NCBI GenBank assembly: GCA_963170055.1
Contig: CAUJGJ010000397.1
Location: 9,591,801 to 9,655,800, forward strand
Source of the DNA: Halisarca cf. caerulea
Taxonomy: Eukaryota; Porifera; Demospongiae; Chondrillida; Halisarcidae
Length of the DNA stretch: 64,000 bases
Reading direction: 5' to 3'
The translations under genes were made by a program, and so were the position numbers. The stretch's first letter is position 1. Every line of letters starts with the position of its first letter. Of the stretch, positions 22,781-35,600 are shown one piece after another. A model generated the notes under the pieces. It had not been told where the DNA came from and ran no database searches. It worked only from the letters and a program-made list of their open reading frames with translations.

Positions 22781-23415
22781 TTTTGACTAGCCTAGAACTA
22801 GCTGGTAGCCATTTTGTCACATGACCGTCGCATGATATTTAAAGTGACATCACCTAAAAGTCGAGTCAAGTAGCAAGTGAAGTGGAATACAGACGAAGTC
22901 TCTTTTATTTTTGTACCTTTGATCTTTGATACATAACCTTTCGCCGTCGGATAGCTCTTTAAATTCTGCTTTGGTCGCACTTGTATACGAACTGAATCGC
23001 TTTCGAAGATGTTTTTCGGTTGGAGAAAAGATCGAAGAAACTCAAGCTAGGTAAGCCAGACCAGTAAGTTACTGACATGTTCAAATTTGATCAAAGGCTT
23101 AAGATTCACTTATACCCCATTTACACTGGAGCGTTAAACCGGTTTAGAAAGCACTTTAAAGTTAAATCGGTTTAAACCGCTTGCGTGTAAACACGTTAAA
23201 GCGATTACGAAACCGGTTTAGCTAAACCACCTTTCAAGGTGGTTTGAAGTCGGTTCGAAACCGATTTAAACTTAAAGCGCTTCAGTGTAAACGACTTCTA
23301 TAGGTTAAAGCGCTTCAAAAATGGCCGGTATAACTACACCGTTAAACATTTCGCCGAAAAATAATTGGTAGAGTTGCTTCAAGGTCGTCGGCGTGATATC
23401 TCGCTAAAAGTAGAC

Positions 23416-24255
23416 ATGGCTGAGGGAAGAAGCGCTTCATGGAGCGACTCAGAAGTGATTGCAATTTGGGCTGAAGACACTATTCAGCAGGAACTTGAGA
23501 TTGCAAAGCGAAACAAAGCTATTTTCGATGAAATTTCACGTAAATTACTGGAATCTGATATTAGAAGGGACTGGAAGCAGTGCAGGGCCAAAATAAAGAA
23601 CTTGAAGACTCTGTACAAAAAAACTGTGGATGGAAATAAAATTAGTGGTGGTTCAAGGGTTACATGCAAGTTTTTTGACTATCTGGATAGAATACTTGGA
23701 AATAGACCTGCGACTCATCCACCTAATGTATTGGAGTCTTCAGGCAGTGACCACCACTCACAAGAGGATATCAATACAGAAGCTGAAGTTGGGTGCAGTG
23801 AAAAATCCGCAGAGGACTTATCCATTCCAGACTGCAGTGATGACACTACAGATGATGGACATGAACTTGATGAGAGCGAAGATGCGACATGTCCCAATAC
23901 TCTGGCATCGTCTGATCCAGAGAAAGGCGAAAGTAAGCTTACAAAAATACCAAGGAAAACTAAGAAGAGAGAAAAAGTTGAACTAACAGAGAAATTGATG
24001 GAGTCCACAATGAAAAAAATTTGTGAATATCAAAAAGAATCAGAGGAAAGATTTATGAAATGGGAGGAAGAAAGGATGAGAATGATGCTCGAAGAAGAAA
24101 AAAAGCAAAGAGAGGAGGATAGGAGACATGAAGTGCATCTTTTTTCACTGATAGGGAACCTATTTAGTCAGCATAAAAATGTATCCAACGCCTCATCACC
24201 AGCTCAATCCAATTCTTCTGCATCAACCCATAATCTGGATTATTATCACTTTTAG
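23416..24255 (+). CDS. Harbinger Myb/trihelix DNA-binding protein
   Basis: The 279-residue frame from ATG 23416 is uninterrupted. The N-terminal trihelix (Myb/SANT-like) domain shows the spaced tryptophans and the family pattern (ASWSDSEVIAIWAED, WKQCRAKIKNLKTLYKK). An acidic middle with Asp/Glu/Ser runs is followed by a basic segment (KIPRKTKKREKVE) and a charged C-terminal coiled coil (EERFMKWEEERMRMMLEEEKK). In this superfamily the Myb-like protein recruits the transposase to the subterminal motifs and helps nuclear entry. A frame opens 17 codons earlier but without an ATG. Confidence 0.9.
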   Translation: MAEGRSASWSDSEVIAIWAEDTIQQELEIAKRNKAIFDEISRKLLESDIRRDWKQCRAKIKNLKTLYKKTVDGNKISGGSRVTCKFFDYLDRILGNRPATHPPNVLESSGSDHHSQEDINTEAEVGCSEKSAEDLSIPDCSDDTTDDGHELDESEDATCPNTLASSDPEKGESKLTKIPRKTKKREKVELTEKLMESTMKKICEYQKESEERFMKWEEERMRMMLEEEKKQREEDRRHEVHLFSLIGNLFSQHKNVSNASSPAQSNSSASTHNLDYYHF

Positions 24256-24489
24256 TATTTAATAGTAAAATGAAATACATATATACATTTAACCGTTACA
24301 TTTAGTACAAACTTAAGATAACATGTTATGGAATTAGAGTCACTGCAGCAAGTTATTGTATAAGTCATGGATATGATTATACATAGTTACTGTATTACAT
24401 GCGTTGCAATGGTGATGTACTTGATTTACAGTCCAGTTCTATACATGTAATCATAATATTATAGAACACAATGCATACAGTCTTTCTTG

Positions 24490-25763
24490 TTACTGTTCAT
24501 TCTGGCTGAAGTACGATACTAGTGCATTCCTAATTGCAGAGGCTTGGTGCCTCATAGCCGCAACACTCTGTGAGGATCCCTGAGATATTGCAGGTTGTTC
24601 ACTGTCAGAGCAAAACCAGTCATTGTCGAAGGCATCACTTTGTAGCTCACAAAGGTTGTTAAGCGTCACACATGCACCTACTATGGTGGGAACATTTACA
24701 ATGGAAGCATCATTGCGTTTCAGTAAGCAGCGCCATCATCCTTTTAATCGACCAAAGGCATTCTCCATGACCATTCTGGCTCTACTCAATCTATAGTTAA
24801 AATGCCCTTTGTTCCCTCGACAAATGACCATTCTCCTGAAACGGCTTCATAAGCCACTCTAACAGTGGATAGGCTGGATCACCTAGCAACAAGAGTGGTA
24901 CTTGGACACCATTTATATCTCTGGCAAACTCATTGACAGGAAATATGGATCCGCTGTTGCCAGATCTGTAGATAGAAGAATTTGCAAATATCCTGGCATC
25001 ATGCACTCTTCCTGGCCATCCAATCAGTACATCTGTAAATTGATATGAGTGATCAACAATTCCTTGCATGACTACAGAATGCCATCCTTTTCGATTAAAG
25101 TAGTCACTGTGATATTGCTGTGGTGCAATATTGGGTATGTGAGTTCCATCTATGCACCAAAACACTGGGGAAACCCCCATCTGTCTTCAAATCCATTCAC
25201 TGTCTGCATGACCCTATCCCCTTGTGGCAATCTCACATACCTTGGCATGATATACTTTACAAGAGTTGAGCATATGCTGTTAGTAATAATGCATGCTGAA
25301 GCTGTAGATACTCCAAACAGATGTCCAATCTCCCGGTATGAACTGTTGGTAGCTAATCTCCAAATGCACAGTGCTATTCTTCTTTCCATTGCAATGCATT
25401 TTCCAGTCGAGTGTCTTTCTTGGAAGAATATGGTCTTAATTCGTCACATAGCATTGTAAAGGTGGCCCTAGACATTCTAAAATTTTGCATCCATTCTTCC
25501 TCATCAAACTCCTCATTCACCACATGTTCCCACCAGTGGTTTGACCTGTATCTCGTCCAAAACCTTCTCTCTGTTGTATCAAGCTCACCAATAGCTGTAT
25601 TAGCTAATATTAGAGCAAAAATAATCCTTTCCAAGACTTGTAGCTGATGAAAACGCTGTCTTCTGATGCGCCGAAGTTCGCACACGACATTCAGTCGTCT
25701 GTCAGCTCTTCGTCTACGCATAAAAATTAGCGCAAAAATTACTAGAACATAAAGTGATGGCAT
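24490..25763 (-). pseudogene. Harbinger DDE transposase (HARBI1-like), broken
   Basis: The order matches DDE_Tnp_4 transposases: an N-terminal helical region (WWEHVVNEEFDEEEWMQNF), a helix-turn-helix-like LATNSSYREIGHLFGVSTAS, first Asp in CIDGTHIP, second Asp in LLLGDPAYPLLEWLMKPF, and Glu in RMVMENAFGRLKG. I count three single-base frameshifts (near 25385, 25172 and 24800) and one nonsense codon after FGRLKG (TGG to TGA). This copy therefore cannot make active enzyme, while its partner ORF stays open. Confidence 0.92.
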
Positions 25764-26285
25764 TTTCTTCTTTCTACTGAAGTATAACGGCGAAATGCTT
25801 AGAAACCGATTTGAAGCGCTCGAGCGTTCACACTATTGGAGCTTTAAGTCACTTTCGAAACCGATTCACGAGGTGCGTGTAAACGCGATAAAGCGATTTA
25901 GTTAAACCGCTTTCGAAAGCAGTTTAACTAAATCGCTTTAAATTTCCCCAGTGTAAATGGGGTATTAGTTTCACATAGCCAGCCTCTTTCTCCTTGATGT
26001 TGCTAGAAATTTTGTAGAATGTTTATAATGTCGTCAACGGAAAGGGGCTGGAGACGTGAGACTAGGATTCACTGTAGTCGAAGGCCGCTTGACTGGAATA
26101 ATTGTCGATCTTGCAGTTTTAACATCATGTAAGGCTGTTTTGGAATCTTTACGTGCACAGCAACATTTTCCTAAGTCACGGGCTGGTCACATGACATTTT
26201 GTTGCGAAGCCATCTAAAGTCGCGAAATTCTTCCTAATTAGCGCTTACACTGAGATTTCAAGTTTATGGACATGTTCCACATGCG

Positions 26286-26800
26286 ATTAATGTGATCATC
26301 TAAATGTAAACTCAAATCTTTTATTATAATTTTAAATTCAAATATTGTATTATAAGAATCAGGGTACATATTATAGCCATAAACAGGCAATCTTGACATG
26401 GAAGCATAGAGGACCTCACGGCTATAAACTGATAGTGGTTCTATTAATTTTATACTTCTGTATACGTATCAGAAAAAATATTCTACAGTACAATAAATAT
26501 TATATGCATGGAAATAAATTATATCCAATTTACATTGTTTAGCAAAAATTGTATGACTACTATAAACTAACACGCAATTATAATTATTAATTATAAAATT
26601 AAGGGGTTAAAAGTAAGCATCCCTCTCAGTACCAGAAAGTCTGGTTCCAGGGCACAGGACGAGGACCTGGGGATGCAATCGTGCCCCAAACGTTTTGCAC
26701 CTAACATTAGCTTTGATGGGTGCTAATTAGGATAAGATAAAACTACATGCAGCATATTACATTATACTACATTATATATGAACAATGTGTAGGATTTGGA
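26286..26800. other. AT-rich non-coding stretch
   Basis: AT-rich with no credible frame. It contains short phrases (CAGGGCACAGGACGAGGACC near 26648) but no recognised repeat. Confidence 0.4.
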
Positions 26801-27515
26801 GTGCTGATGTGCGCCTATGGCAGCTACCCATGGCCACATTCAGTATAGGGTGCACCTATGGCAGCTACCCATGGCCAGATTCAGTATAGGGTGCGCCTAT
26901 GACAGCTACCTGTGGCGAAATTCAGTATATGGGGTGCGCCTATGGCAGCTACCCATGGCCAAATTTATGCATAGGGTGCACCTATGGCAGCTACCCATTG
27001 CCAGATTTAATAGGGTGCGCCTATGGCAGCTACCCATGGCCAGATTCAGTATATGGGGTGCGCCTATGGCAGCTACCTGTGGCCAAATTCATGTATAGGG
27101 TGCACCTATGGCAGCTACCCATTGCCAGATTCAGTATATGGGGTGCACCTATGGCAGCTACCCATGGCCAAATTCAGTATAGGGTGCGCCTATGGCAGCT
27201 ACCCGTGGCCAGATTTAATAGGGTGTGCCTATGGCAGCTACCCATGGCCAGATTCAGTATATGGGGTGCGCCTATGGCAGCTATACCCTTGTCCTGCTTC
27301 GGTAGGGTGCACCTATGGCAGCTACCCATGGCCAGATTCAGTACAGGGTGCGCCAACAGCAGCTACCCATGGCCAGATTCAGTTTAAGGTGAGCCTATGG
27401 CAACTACCCTTAGCCTGATAGGGTATACGGTGCACCTATGGCAGCTATCCATGGCCAGATTTAGTAGGGTGCGCCTATATGGCAGCTACCTTTGGCCAGA
27501 TTCGGTGGGAAGTGC
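26801..27515. repeat. Minisatellite, ~42-bp unit, about 16 copies
   Basis: The core GCCTATGGCAGCTACCCATG recurs at intervals of about 37-46 bp, followed by GCCAGATTCAGTATA and GGGTGCG or GGGTGCA. Units differ by small substitutions and by presence or absence of a TATGG insertion. The unit carries few stops, so frames of 60-160 codons (GSYPWPDSVYGV repeats) appear in several phases. I regard these as artefacts. Confidence 0.95.
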
Positions 27516-27622
27516 ATGAGGAAGATACCCATGCATCACCAAATAGAGTAGGGAACATTTACTGTAACAACAGCCATCCCAAGAATTTATCTATTCACTT
27601 GCTGTATTTTGAAGTGATGTAA

Positions 27623-28249
27623 CTACTTCGAAGTGACCAGAGAGTGATTAAGATACATGCCCTTTTGAAGGTCACCTTGAAAAGATGTAGTAAGGTCAGG
27701 AGTGTACCTGTTCCAAACACCACCCTGCAAAGGACAATACAAAAAGACACAGGTTTGAAGCATATGTGCAAGGGCATAAATCTCAACATCTGTACCCCAT
27801 GTACCATTGTCATTCATCTTGGTGGCAGTGATGTAGTCCATAGCACTCTGGTACTGGGGGCATGCAATAAGCCGCCTCAATATTAAGTGCTCTATCTTCT
27901 TTAGGTGATCTAGAATGGCCAGCCTCACTGCCATGTGTTGATCCTCGGTACCAGTGATGAGGTAAGAAAAAGAGTGGAAAAGGCAATTTCCATCTCCCAA
28001 TATCTTTCTAATAGTAGTCCTATTGGGAGCAGTAAGAGGAGTGGTAGGACTGCCAGGACTCAGTTTATTTCCATGAATGAACTGCAAGTCCAAGGTAGTG
28101 CATCCTTCACGCTGCCAGGCTTCATCCACTGTGTAAAAGTAGAATGGAGTGGCTTCACCATCTGAGACTGTAAAGACAGTGTCACTTCCTTCAGGGGGAT
28201 CTGCGGACTTGGAAACAGATGCTATTGAGGCAGCGATATGCTTAGACAC
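27623..28249 (-). pseudogene. Helitron C-terminal OTU-like protease domain
   Basis: The catalytic Cys box GDGNCLFHSFSYLITG is present, with conserved downstream helices and a WGTDVEIYALAHML block containing the family's Trp/Glu pattern. It lies after the helicase in the same direction, as in several animal Helitrons. OTU domains cleave ubiquitin-like linkages; the role in Helitrons is unknown. Confidence 0.85.
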
Positions 28250-29878
28250 TCAGTTTTGCCTGTGGTAGGGAGTATTTGATTTGTGTTGAATGGCTGATGG
28301 AATACTTACACGTCTGTTTCTGGTCTGCCGTTTAGCAGAAGCCCTGTGAATAGTGGGTTTCTTTGTAGGAGGGAAGTCCCCAGTGCATCCTTCAAATTTG
28401 TGCTTTCGTGACATCCTTGCATCAGGTACATCATACATAGGCAAATCAGGTCGATAAGTGGATCGCAGTCGATTCACCTCTTCGAGGCATTTGGAGCTTA
28501 CAATGATGGATTTCAAATTAAATCTGAGAAGGTACAATCCCTCCAGTGTGCGGACTCTAGACAATGCAACATAGGACATCCCAGCACAAAAGACTTCTTC
28601 AGAGAGGTCCAAAAGTGCTGCATCTAAGGACAGACCTTAACATTTGTGGATTGTGACTACATAGGCCAGAATGAGTGGAAATTGGCGTCTGTAGATGCAG
28701 AAGTTTTTCATGAGAATGAATCTGCTCTTCGCAGTTTGTACGTCATAAGGCTCACTGATATGGTCAAACTGAACACGGATGGCACTGGGCTGGATGGAAA
28801 GAACAGTGCCAATGGCTCCATTTACAAGTCCAGCCTTGGTGTTGATATTTCTTCTCAGCATCACACACGCACCAACTGCAATATGGAGACATGCCTGGAG
28901 ACCTGCTGTTTGGTTGCAATCTGAGTTGACTTTCTTCCGCTGTTTGTTGGCTCTTTTTGTCCACTTCAGTGTGCTTGATGTTTCATCAATGTCATCAACA
29001 CACATCAGCTTATGGACTTTGTCCGGTAAACTATTGAGCATCTTCTCATTGAATTCATCACATGCTCTCCTGGTAGGAAAGAGACAGACTGGTGTCTTAC
29101 CAGACTGGGAAAGCTCTGAAAATTTCTCAGCTGCTGGCACATCAACTGTGCGTATTTTCAACATAGCAACATCTTCCTCTGTAACAGTACCCTATTGAAC
29201 GTGGTCGAGCAGAGTTACAAAACGAGTGTCTTTTTTCTGTCGTTCATTGATAGTAAGCTCCTCATAAACAATTGCCTCCTTCCAGATGTTGATGGCAGTT
29301 GTACAGCCTAATCTATGGAGAAGGGCCTTCTGCGATACCTTCTCAAAGATGGAGTTTCCATTAACAGGTGGAAGTTAAAGGAGGTCACCAACAAACAAAA
29401 CATTCTTGGAACCAAACCAGTCCACACTGCCAAAGAGCTCTTCCATTCTTAGATGTATGTAGACCAAGTTGAGACTAGAGATCATTGAAACTTCATCAAT
29501 AATGATCAGTTTGAGGCTGCGAAGAGTGGTCTTCAAAACCTTTTGGGCACTCTTAGGGAGAGCCCAATAACCTGCTGTCTTCCCCTCATGCTCAATGGGC
29601 AGTTGAAACAGCCGATGTAGGGTAATTCCTCCCACATTGAATGCTGCGAGTCCAGTGGGAGCAGCAACAGCACAAGGGGTGTCTTCAGAGTTCCATGTGC
29701 TGTTGACGAAGGCCTTAATGGTCCCAATAAGGAAAGACTTGCCAGTACCACCAGCACCACTTACAAACATGCGCAGAGGTTTGATGTTGCACTGGCATTT
29801 GCCCAACTCATGCTGTTGCAGGTGCAAGAGATGGTCTTGAACCTGATGGAAAATACGGCTCTGGTCTGAGTTGAGCAT
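28250..29878 (-). pseudogene. Helitron Pif1-type helicase domain
   Basis: Walker A (SGAGGTGKSFLI) and Walker B (LIIIDEVSM) are in the first exon-like frame (29878-29375). LVNGAIGTV and the FDHISEPYDV region are in 29164-28637, and the C-terminal FCAGMSYVALSRVRTLEGL is in 28612-28250. At least one nonsense codon (TAA replacing the residue after VTIHKC) and a gap around 29165-29375 break it. In rolling-circle transposition this domain unwinds donor DNA 5' to 3'. Confidence 0.88.
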
Positions 29879-29914
29879 CGCAATCCTGTCTTCCAGACTA
29901 AGAGTGTCAATAGG

Positions 29915-32635
29915 CTATGCATTGACTGTGTGCAAATCACCCATGGCTGTAGATGCCTCACCAAGAAGCTGCAGTTCATCAACTTCAGGGCATTTCACTT
30001 CCTGATCAGCAAGCCGTACTTCATTGATCCGACGAACAGTGCTTTGGGCCAGCATAGCAACTTCCAACTTCTCATGATGATGCAAGCACTCTTCATTGGA
30101 AGCTGCAAGCCATTTGAATGTCTCCTCGGGAGTTTCATCATTACACAACAGAGTGGTCTTATCTCTAAAGGGTACAAATAAGAGAAGGAGTGAGTAGAAG
30201 TAATCCTGCCTCTGGTCAGGATTCTCAGGATCAAACAACTTGTGGTTCACAATCCTGGTCTTCCCCACCCTCCTGTAGTGCCTGTGGCCTTCTTTGTCTT
30301 TTTCAGACCAATTGAACTTAGCCACAAAGTCATACAGGCAGACATCCTCAAGCTCTTTAGGCCGCTCTGGGTAGAAAGTATCCAGAAGACCAGGCTCGTA
30401 GATGTCTTTGGTACATGGATCATTCTCAGCCATGTCTTTGATGACTTTGTAGTCACGCAGCCTTCGTCTTCTCTTGTGAGGCTGGGAGGTGTCCACCCAA
30501 TAAACAGCAGTCGATTTCTCCGTAAGGTGGTCTCCAATGAGGAGATCAGTAGCTTCATACAGCCCACACTCTCTTAATCTAAGACTGCGGATGCCAAAGC
30601 TCCACAGGCGGCTGTAGACACTCTTTGTCTCACTCACTTCCTGCCAAATGTCCTGCATCTGGCTCTTCTCAGCCTTGGTCACGTAGGTACTTATGTAATG
30701 AGCAAGAGCATGGGATTTCTCAGCCACATACTGAATGTCAATGTTAGCCTTCCACAAGAGAAGCATCAAGGGATTGTAATCATTCACCCTTATTTCAGAC
30801 TCCTTCCTCTCAGTTGGTAGATACGCTGGCGAGACTTGAGGCTTTCTTGAACATTGTTTAGGCCTGAGGCTTCACATGCTGGTCGAGGGAAACCAAACTT
30901 GCAGCATGTGATAAAGTTTTTACCACATCTTCGTCGCCTCTTGCTATAGTTGCAGCATTTGTGCAGCTGAAACCTTGTTACCAGCTGGTGCAGCTCCGGA
31001 TTGAGGCTTTCCTCTGGGATCTGGCAGGAGATTCTCTCTTCAATCCATGAGAGGACCCTCTCAGGTGGGTCGTGGTCAATGACAGGGACGTCCTCTATCC
31101 ACACTAGTGCATGGTAGTGAAGGGCTCCATGTGACTGGTACTCCTTCTTCCAGTAGAAGTGACACACTTTCCCTAGAATTTGCCCTTTCACAATCACTTT
31201 CTGGAAGAAGGCATGGAATTGAGGGAGAACTTTCTTGACACTGATACAGGGTCCTCCGTACAGAGCTTCCCAATGTTATAGGAAGATGGTAGGTTGTTCA
31301 CCTGCAATAGGAACTGTGTGATGTCTGGAGACTCGTACTCTGCACAGCTAAAGGTGAGGAAAAAGGTGGGTGATCCATACTCCCTGATCATGCACTGCAG
31401 CTCACTCTTCCTCAAGTACCAATATTGCTTGGTACCACGGACGGACTGCAGCATTGTGGTGAGGTGAGCTTCAATGAGTGGGTCAGCACACTCAATCTGC
31501 TTCAAGAGATTACCTGCAGAAAGGGACAAGTTCCTGCTTGACTTGAGCATGTTGAACACACCTGATGATAGCTCACGTAGCTCCTTCTGCCAGAGTAGGT
31601 AGAAGATATACTGAGGATCCTTCCGGAAACGAGAATCCTTGTTCAGTAAGCGGGACTTAACAAACTCAGCTGGAGAAAGCTTCACCTGCCGGTCATGGTG
31701 CTCTTCAAACTCTCCAGTGGGATATAGCACTGGGAAGCACATGACATCCAAGTACTTCATCCGGTTAGACAGAGGAGCATCTGTGATGTTGAGCATTTTG
31801 TACTGCTCAATATCACTCTCCACAAACAGAGAGTTGTCCATGTTACGAATGGTGAAGCATTGGAATTCTCGGATGTCTTCAATAGTGGCCTTTATGATCA
31901 TGATACTTGTAGCTGATGCGGACGCCTCCACCACCTTTTTGGCCGCTTCATCAACAGAGTTGCTGTCAATGCTCTGGTATAAAAAGTTGACCTCCTTCAG
32001 CTTCTTAATAGCAGCCTTGACATTGGGAATGTTGACAAGACTGCGCCAAATGGTCTTGGACTTTGTGGGTTGCCCATTTAAAATGATGTACAGCTCAGGA
32101 GTGGGTAGCACCATGGTCTCATCGGCAGTGAGATTGTTGATTGTGCCAGAGTCTTGGTGATTGGCAGGGGCAGGAAGAACATTGTGCCTTTGCATGCCTT
32201 GAGGGAGTTGTACAAAGGGACTTGGTGTAGGCACCCAGTCTGACCACGGTTTGGAAACACTTGGTCAGCTGAATGATCTGGATACTGAGAGGATCGAGTT
32301 TCCTCAGTTCGTCTGGTATTGGAATGACTTCAAGGCCACTGAGGACACATCGTGCAGGCATGATGTCTTTTCGGACAAGCGGTTTGCAGTAGCTACACAT
32401 GTATAGATTTTCATCCTCAGTAGAAGGATTGGTGCACAATATGTAGGTAACTAAAGCTCGCCAAACAGTACCACCTAGATTGCTGTCAAGTGAGACAACT
32501 GTGATCGATTTCCGTTGATGCAATTGCTCACAACAACAGCAAACATGACTGGGGAAATCATGGATTTCTTTATCGTATTCTGCAATGATTTCAGCATGTC
32601 TGATGCAAAAATCTGCCTCATTGATTATGTCAGAC
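29915..32635 (-). pseudogene. Helitron Rep region (Helitron-like N, HUH and Tyr motifs)
   Basis: The frames 32234-31194, 31197-30790 and 30787-29915 form one protein after at least two frameshifts. Visible features are YPTGEFEEHHDRQVKLSP, the HUH motif in SHGALHYHALVW, and the YISTYVTKAEKS segment with two tyrosines spaced as in Y2 nucleases. The upstream part (32635-32119) has Cys-rich DUF6570-like sequence (MCSYCKPLVRK). The HUH/Tyr nuclease nicks and joins single strands in rolling-circle transposition. Confidence 0.88.
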
Positions 32636-32643
32636 TCGTCGGG

Positions 32644-35600
32644 CAGGGCTGTAGCCACCAGTTTGAAAGTGGTCAGGTTGACAGGTTGAATATAACACAG
32701 ACATCTAGGGGGGTCTGGGGGCATGCCCCCCCAGGAAATTTTTACATTATGGGCCTACAAAGGTACCATTTTAAGTGCATTTTGGTATATATTTCAGCAA
32801 CAATATTTCGATCAGCCTGGTGAAGTTCTGTACTGATTAGCCATTGAAATATTATAATACTATGTTAATAATAAAATTATACTATGAACATGCATGCATA
32901 TGCTGTTGTCCTCTCTATAACTATTAATAATGCAAGTGAAAGTTAAAAGGTTGCAAATGTGCTTCTTCGAGCTTCATTCTTCATGATATACTCATTGGCT
33001 ATGGCATTCAGATCAAGGCTATCTGTGATGTCTTGGTGATAGTGCAGAATCATCAGGTGATTTAACCTTGCCTGGGTCATTGGGGTCCTCAAATATGACT
33101 TGATTCGGCGGAGGGCACTGAAAGATCGCTCAGAAGTGGCGTTTGTTGCGGGCAGGATCAAAAGCAGTTGAAACAACTTACATACAGACCTTAGGAGTGA
33201 TCGCTGGGCAGTAGATAAGGTCAATAAAACAGCCTTGATGGTTTCAACTGATGGAGATTCAGTTTGCTTGGTGGAACGATACAACTGATACAAGGTGGCA
33301 AGTTCTGCTTTTAGGTCTTCTGTGTCGAAATCGCCTTGGAAGAAATCACACACTACTCCAAGTTCCTCACCTATGGTAGATCCCTTGGAGGCCTTGATCA
33401 ATAGCTGTTCCACATTTGAAAAAACCTTGAAACCATCCTGGTCAAATCTGGTTTGGATGCTTGCCATTGCAAGATCAAGAGCCTCAAAATACATGCAGCG
33501 AAATTCATCCCTTGGAGTTGCTGCAAACTCTGCTGGAGCTTTGCCTTGCTCATGTTCTTTGGGTACCTTTCGTCTTCTTGCCAACCGTGGTTCATCCACA
33601 TCCATACTGTCCCTGGTCTTCTTCACCTTCTCCCAGAATAAGTCGAAATTTTCATCATTGCGCAAAACTTCTAGAGTCTTCACTGTGAGCATTGCTATTT
33701 CATGGCCTTCAACACTGGAAAGCTTGGGCTGTTGTAGGGCTTGACTGAGTTTGTCAGTGTGACGCAGGATCATTTCAGACAAGATAAGACAGAATAGGAA
33801 GTTAAAGGACTGCATCTGACTCCGTACCCCATGGATTCTAGCCTTTGTCCCGGTATCACAGGCTGCCCGCAAAGCTGCCTCCCAGAGCTGCTTGATATTG
33901 TTGTAGTTTGCAATTATGCTGGCAAGAGATTCAGCTCGGACAGTCCACCTTGTTGGACACAAGGTTCTCACACTGGGTGCATCACTGCCTATCTCTTCCT
34001 TCAGTTCACATAGCATGGCTTCTCGTTTTGGAGAGAACTTGATGAGTTACACTACCTCGAAACATATCTCTAAGCACTCCCTCATAGCCGATGACTACTT
34101 GATGGTGTCACCAACACTGAGATTAAGTGCATGGCCATAACAATGAGTAAACACTGCCCGGGGCTCCAGGGCAGTGATCCTAGCTGCAACACCACCTTTT
34201 GAACCCGCCATTGTGTTACACCCATCATAGCATTGACCACGGAGCTTTGTCAAAGGAATTTCAAAACGCAAGAAGGCATCTTTTATAGCCTCCACAATGC
34301 TCTGTGCATCAATTGCAACCATTGCATACAAACCAAGGAATTCCTCTGACATAGTGAAATCATCACTAATCCATCTGATGACAAGGGTCAGCTGCTCCTG
34401 ATTGGATCTATCAGTGGTTTCATCAACCATCACAGTCAGGAATGGCGAGTGCTTGACGACTTGTAAGATCTTTCTTAGCACGTGAAGAGCCATGATCTCA
34501 AGCATTTCGTTTTGGTTTTCTGGAGCTGTATGTTTGCGGGCACTTCTTTGTAGCCATTGAAGGACTTCTGGCTTATCTTCAGCTCTCAATTGAAGTAGCT
34601 GGATGAGATTTGCAGATGTGTCACTGCCATCTCCTCGCAATGCTAGCCCCTGTCTAGCAAGGAAGCGAACACTGGACAAGATAAGCCGCAGGATACCCCT
34701 TGCCTGCATCTTGTTGGCTCGATGTGCTTGACTTAGCAGTTCACCTACGTCTTTCGTTGTGGCTGGCAAGGTCACAACAACTTCAACTGCTTCAGCATGG
34801 CATTTCGATTGCAGGTGCTTCTTGAAAGACCCGGTGGCATCTTTTCAGTTTGAATACCCCCTTATAACCTATACATTGTCAAGCAAATTAACCTTCCTTG
34901 GTGCATGTGCAATATTCTGCTATTTCACTGACATCCTAAGCCTCATGAGTGTGTTTGAGATTGTTTACTTGTGTGCGTGCTTGTGTTCTGCATTTTAATG
35001 GTGGTGCAGCATGCTTGGGACATGATAATATACATTTAGAAAGTAGTAAATGTACGAACATATTATTCGTTACGGACGTATACCATAAATCATGAAAAGA
35101 TTGCGTGTAAAAAAAGATTGCTGTTGCAGGTGAAAATTCCTTTGCACAATGTTTTCATGACACAGTTGGATAAGCTCTAGTATATTCTTGCTATGGAATC
35201 TATAAATTCGCAATGTTTTAAGTGCAATATGTTGTGAATAGCACCAAACCGCAATCTATTACACATGCAATCTTTTCATGACTTACGGTATCCGTAGATT
35301 CTATAAACGTCGCAAAACACTTACAAATGCATCAGCAGCATTATTGCTGGTCTTCATTCGCCCCAGCTCGAAAGCCTTGACACAAGTGTGACAAAACACA
35401 ACGTCCTGACTTTCGTCGTAGTGAAGAAAAGGCCAGGTATCAAACCACTGGCTCTGCGCGGAACACAAAACCGGTTTCGCTTTACCGAAGCTTCTCTTAG
35501 GAAATGAAAAGCTTCTCCCAGGATGATGAGGCTTGTCAGGGAGACTAGGAAACGATGACCTAACGCTACTTGTGGCCATTACACACACACAGGCCAGGAT

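Larger units (their letters stand above)
23113..25964. mobile_element. PIF/Harbinger transposon
   Basis: The terminal inverted repeat TACCCCATTTACACTGG is at 23113-23129 and 25948-25964, flanked by TTA on both sides (23110-23112, 25965-25967). R-A copy 2 shows the empty site with a single TTA at 63276-63278. A 3-bp TWA duplication is the hallmark of this superfamily. Subterminal regions (23130-23330, 25800-25945) are packed with AAACCGGTTTAA and AAAGCGATTT motifs, likely binding sites for the Myb-like protein. It carries two convergent genes, as is standard for Harbinger. Confidence 0.95.
22260..26285. mobile_element. Non-coding repeat R-A, copy 1 (holds a Harbinger element)
   Basis: The ends are inverted (CGCATGTGGAACATGTCC and its complement). 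The sequence matches R-A copy 2 (46376-63592) across both halves. Without the Harbinger insertion it is about 1.2 kb and has no coding capacity, so it is a non-autonomous DNA element. Its TTAA at 22839-22842 is the empty counterpart of the Kolobok insertion in copy 2. Target duplications for R-A itself are unclear. Confidence 0.8.

Noticed and set aside
26817..27418. Repeat protein of GSYPWPDSV type, or a CRISPR-like array
   Set aside because: Tandem units without unique spacers in a eukaryotic genome. Equivalent frames exist in several phases.
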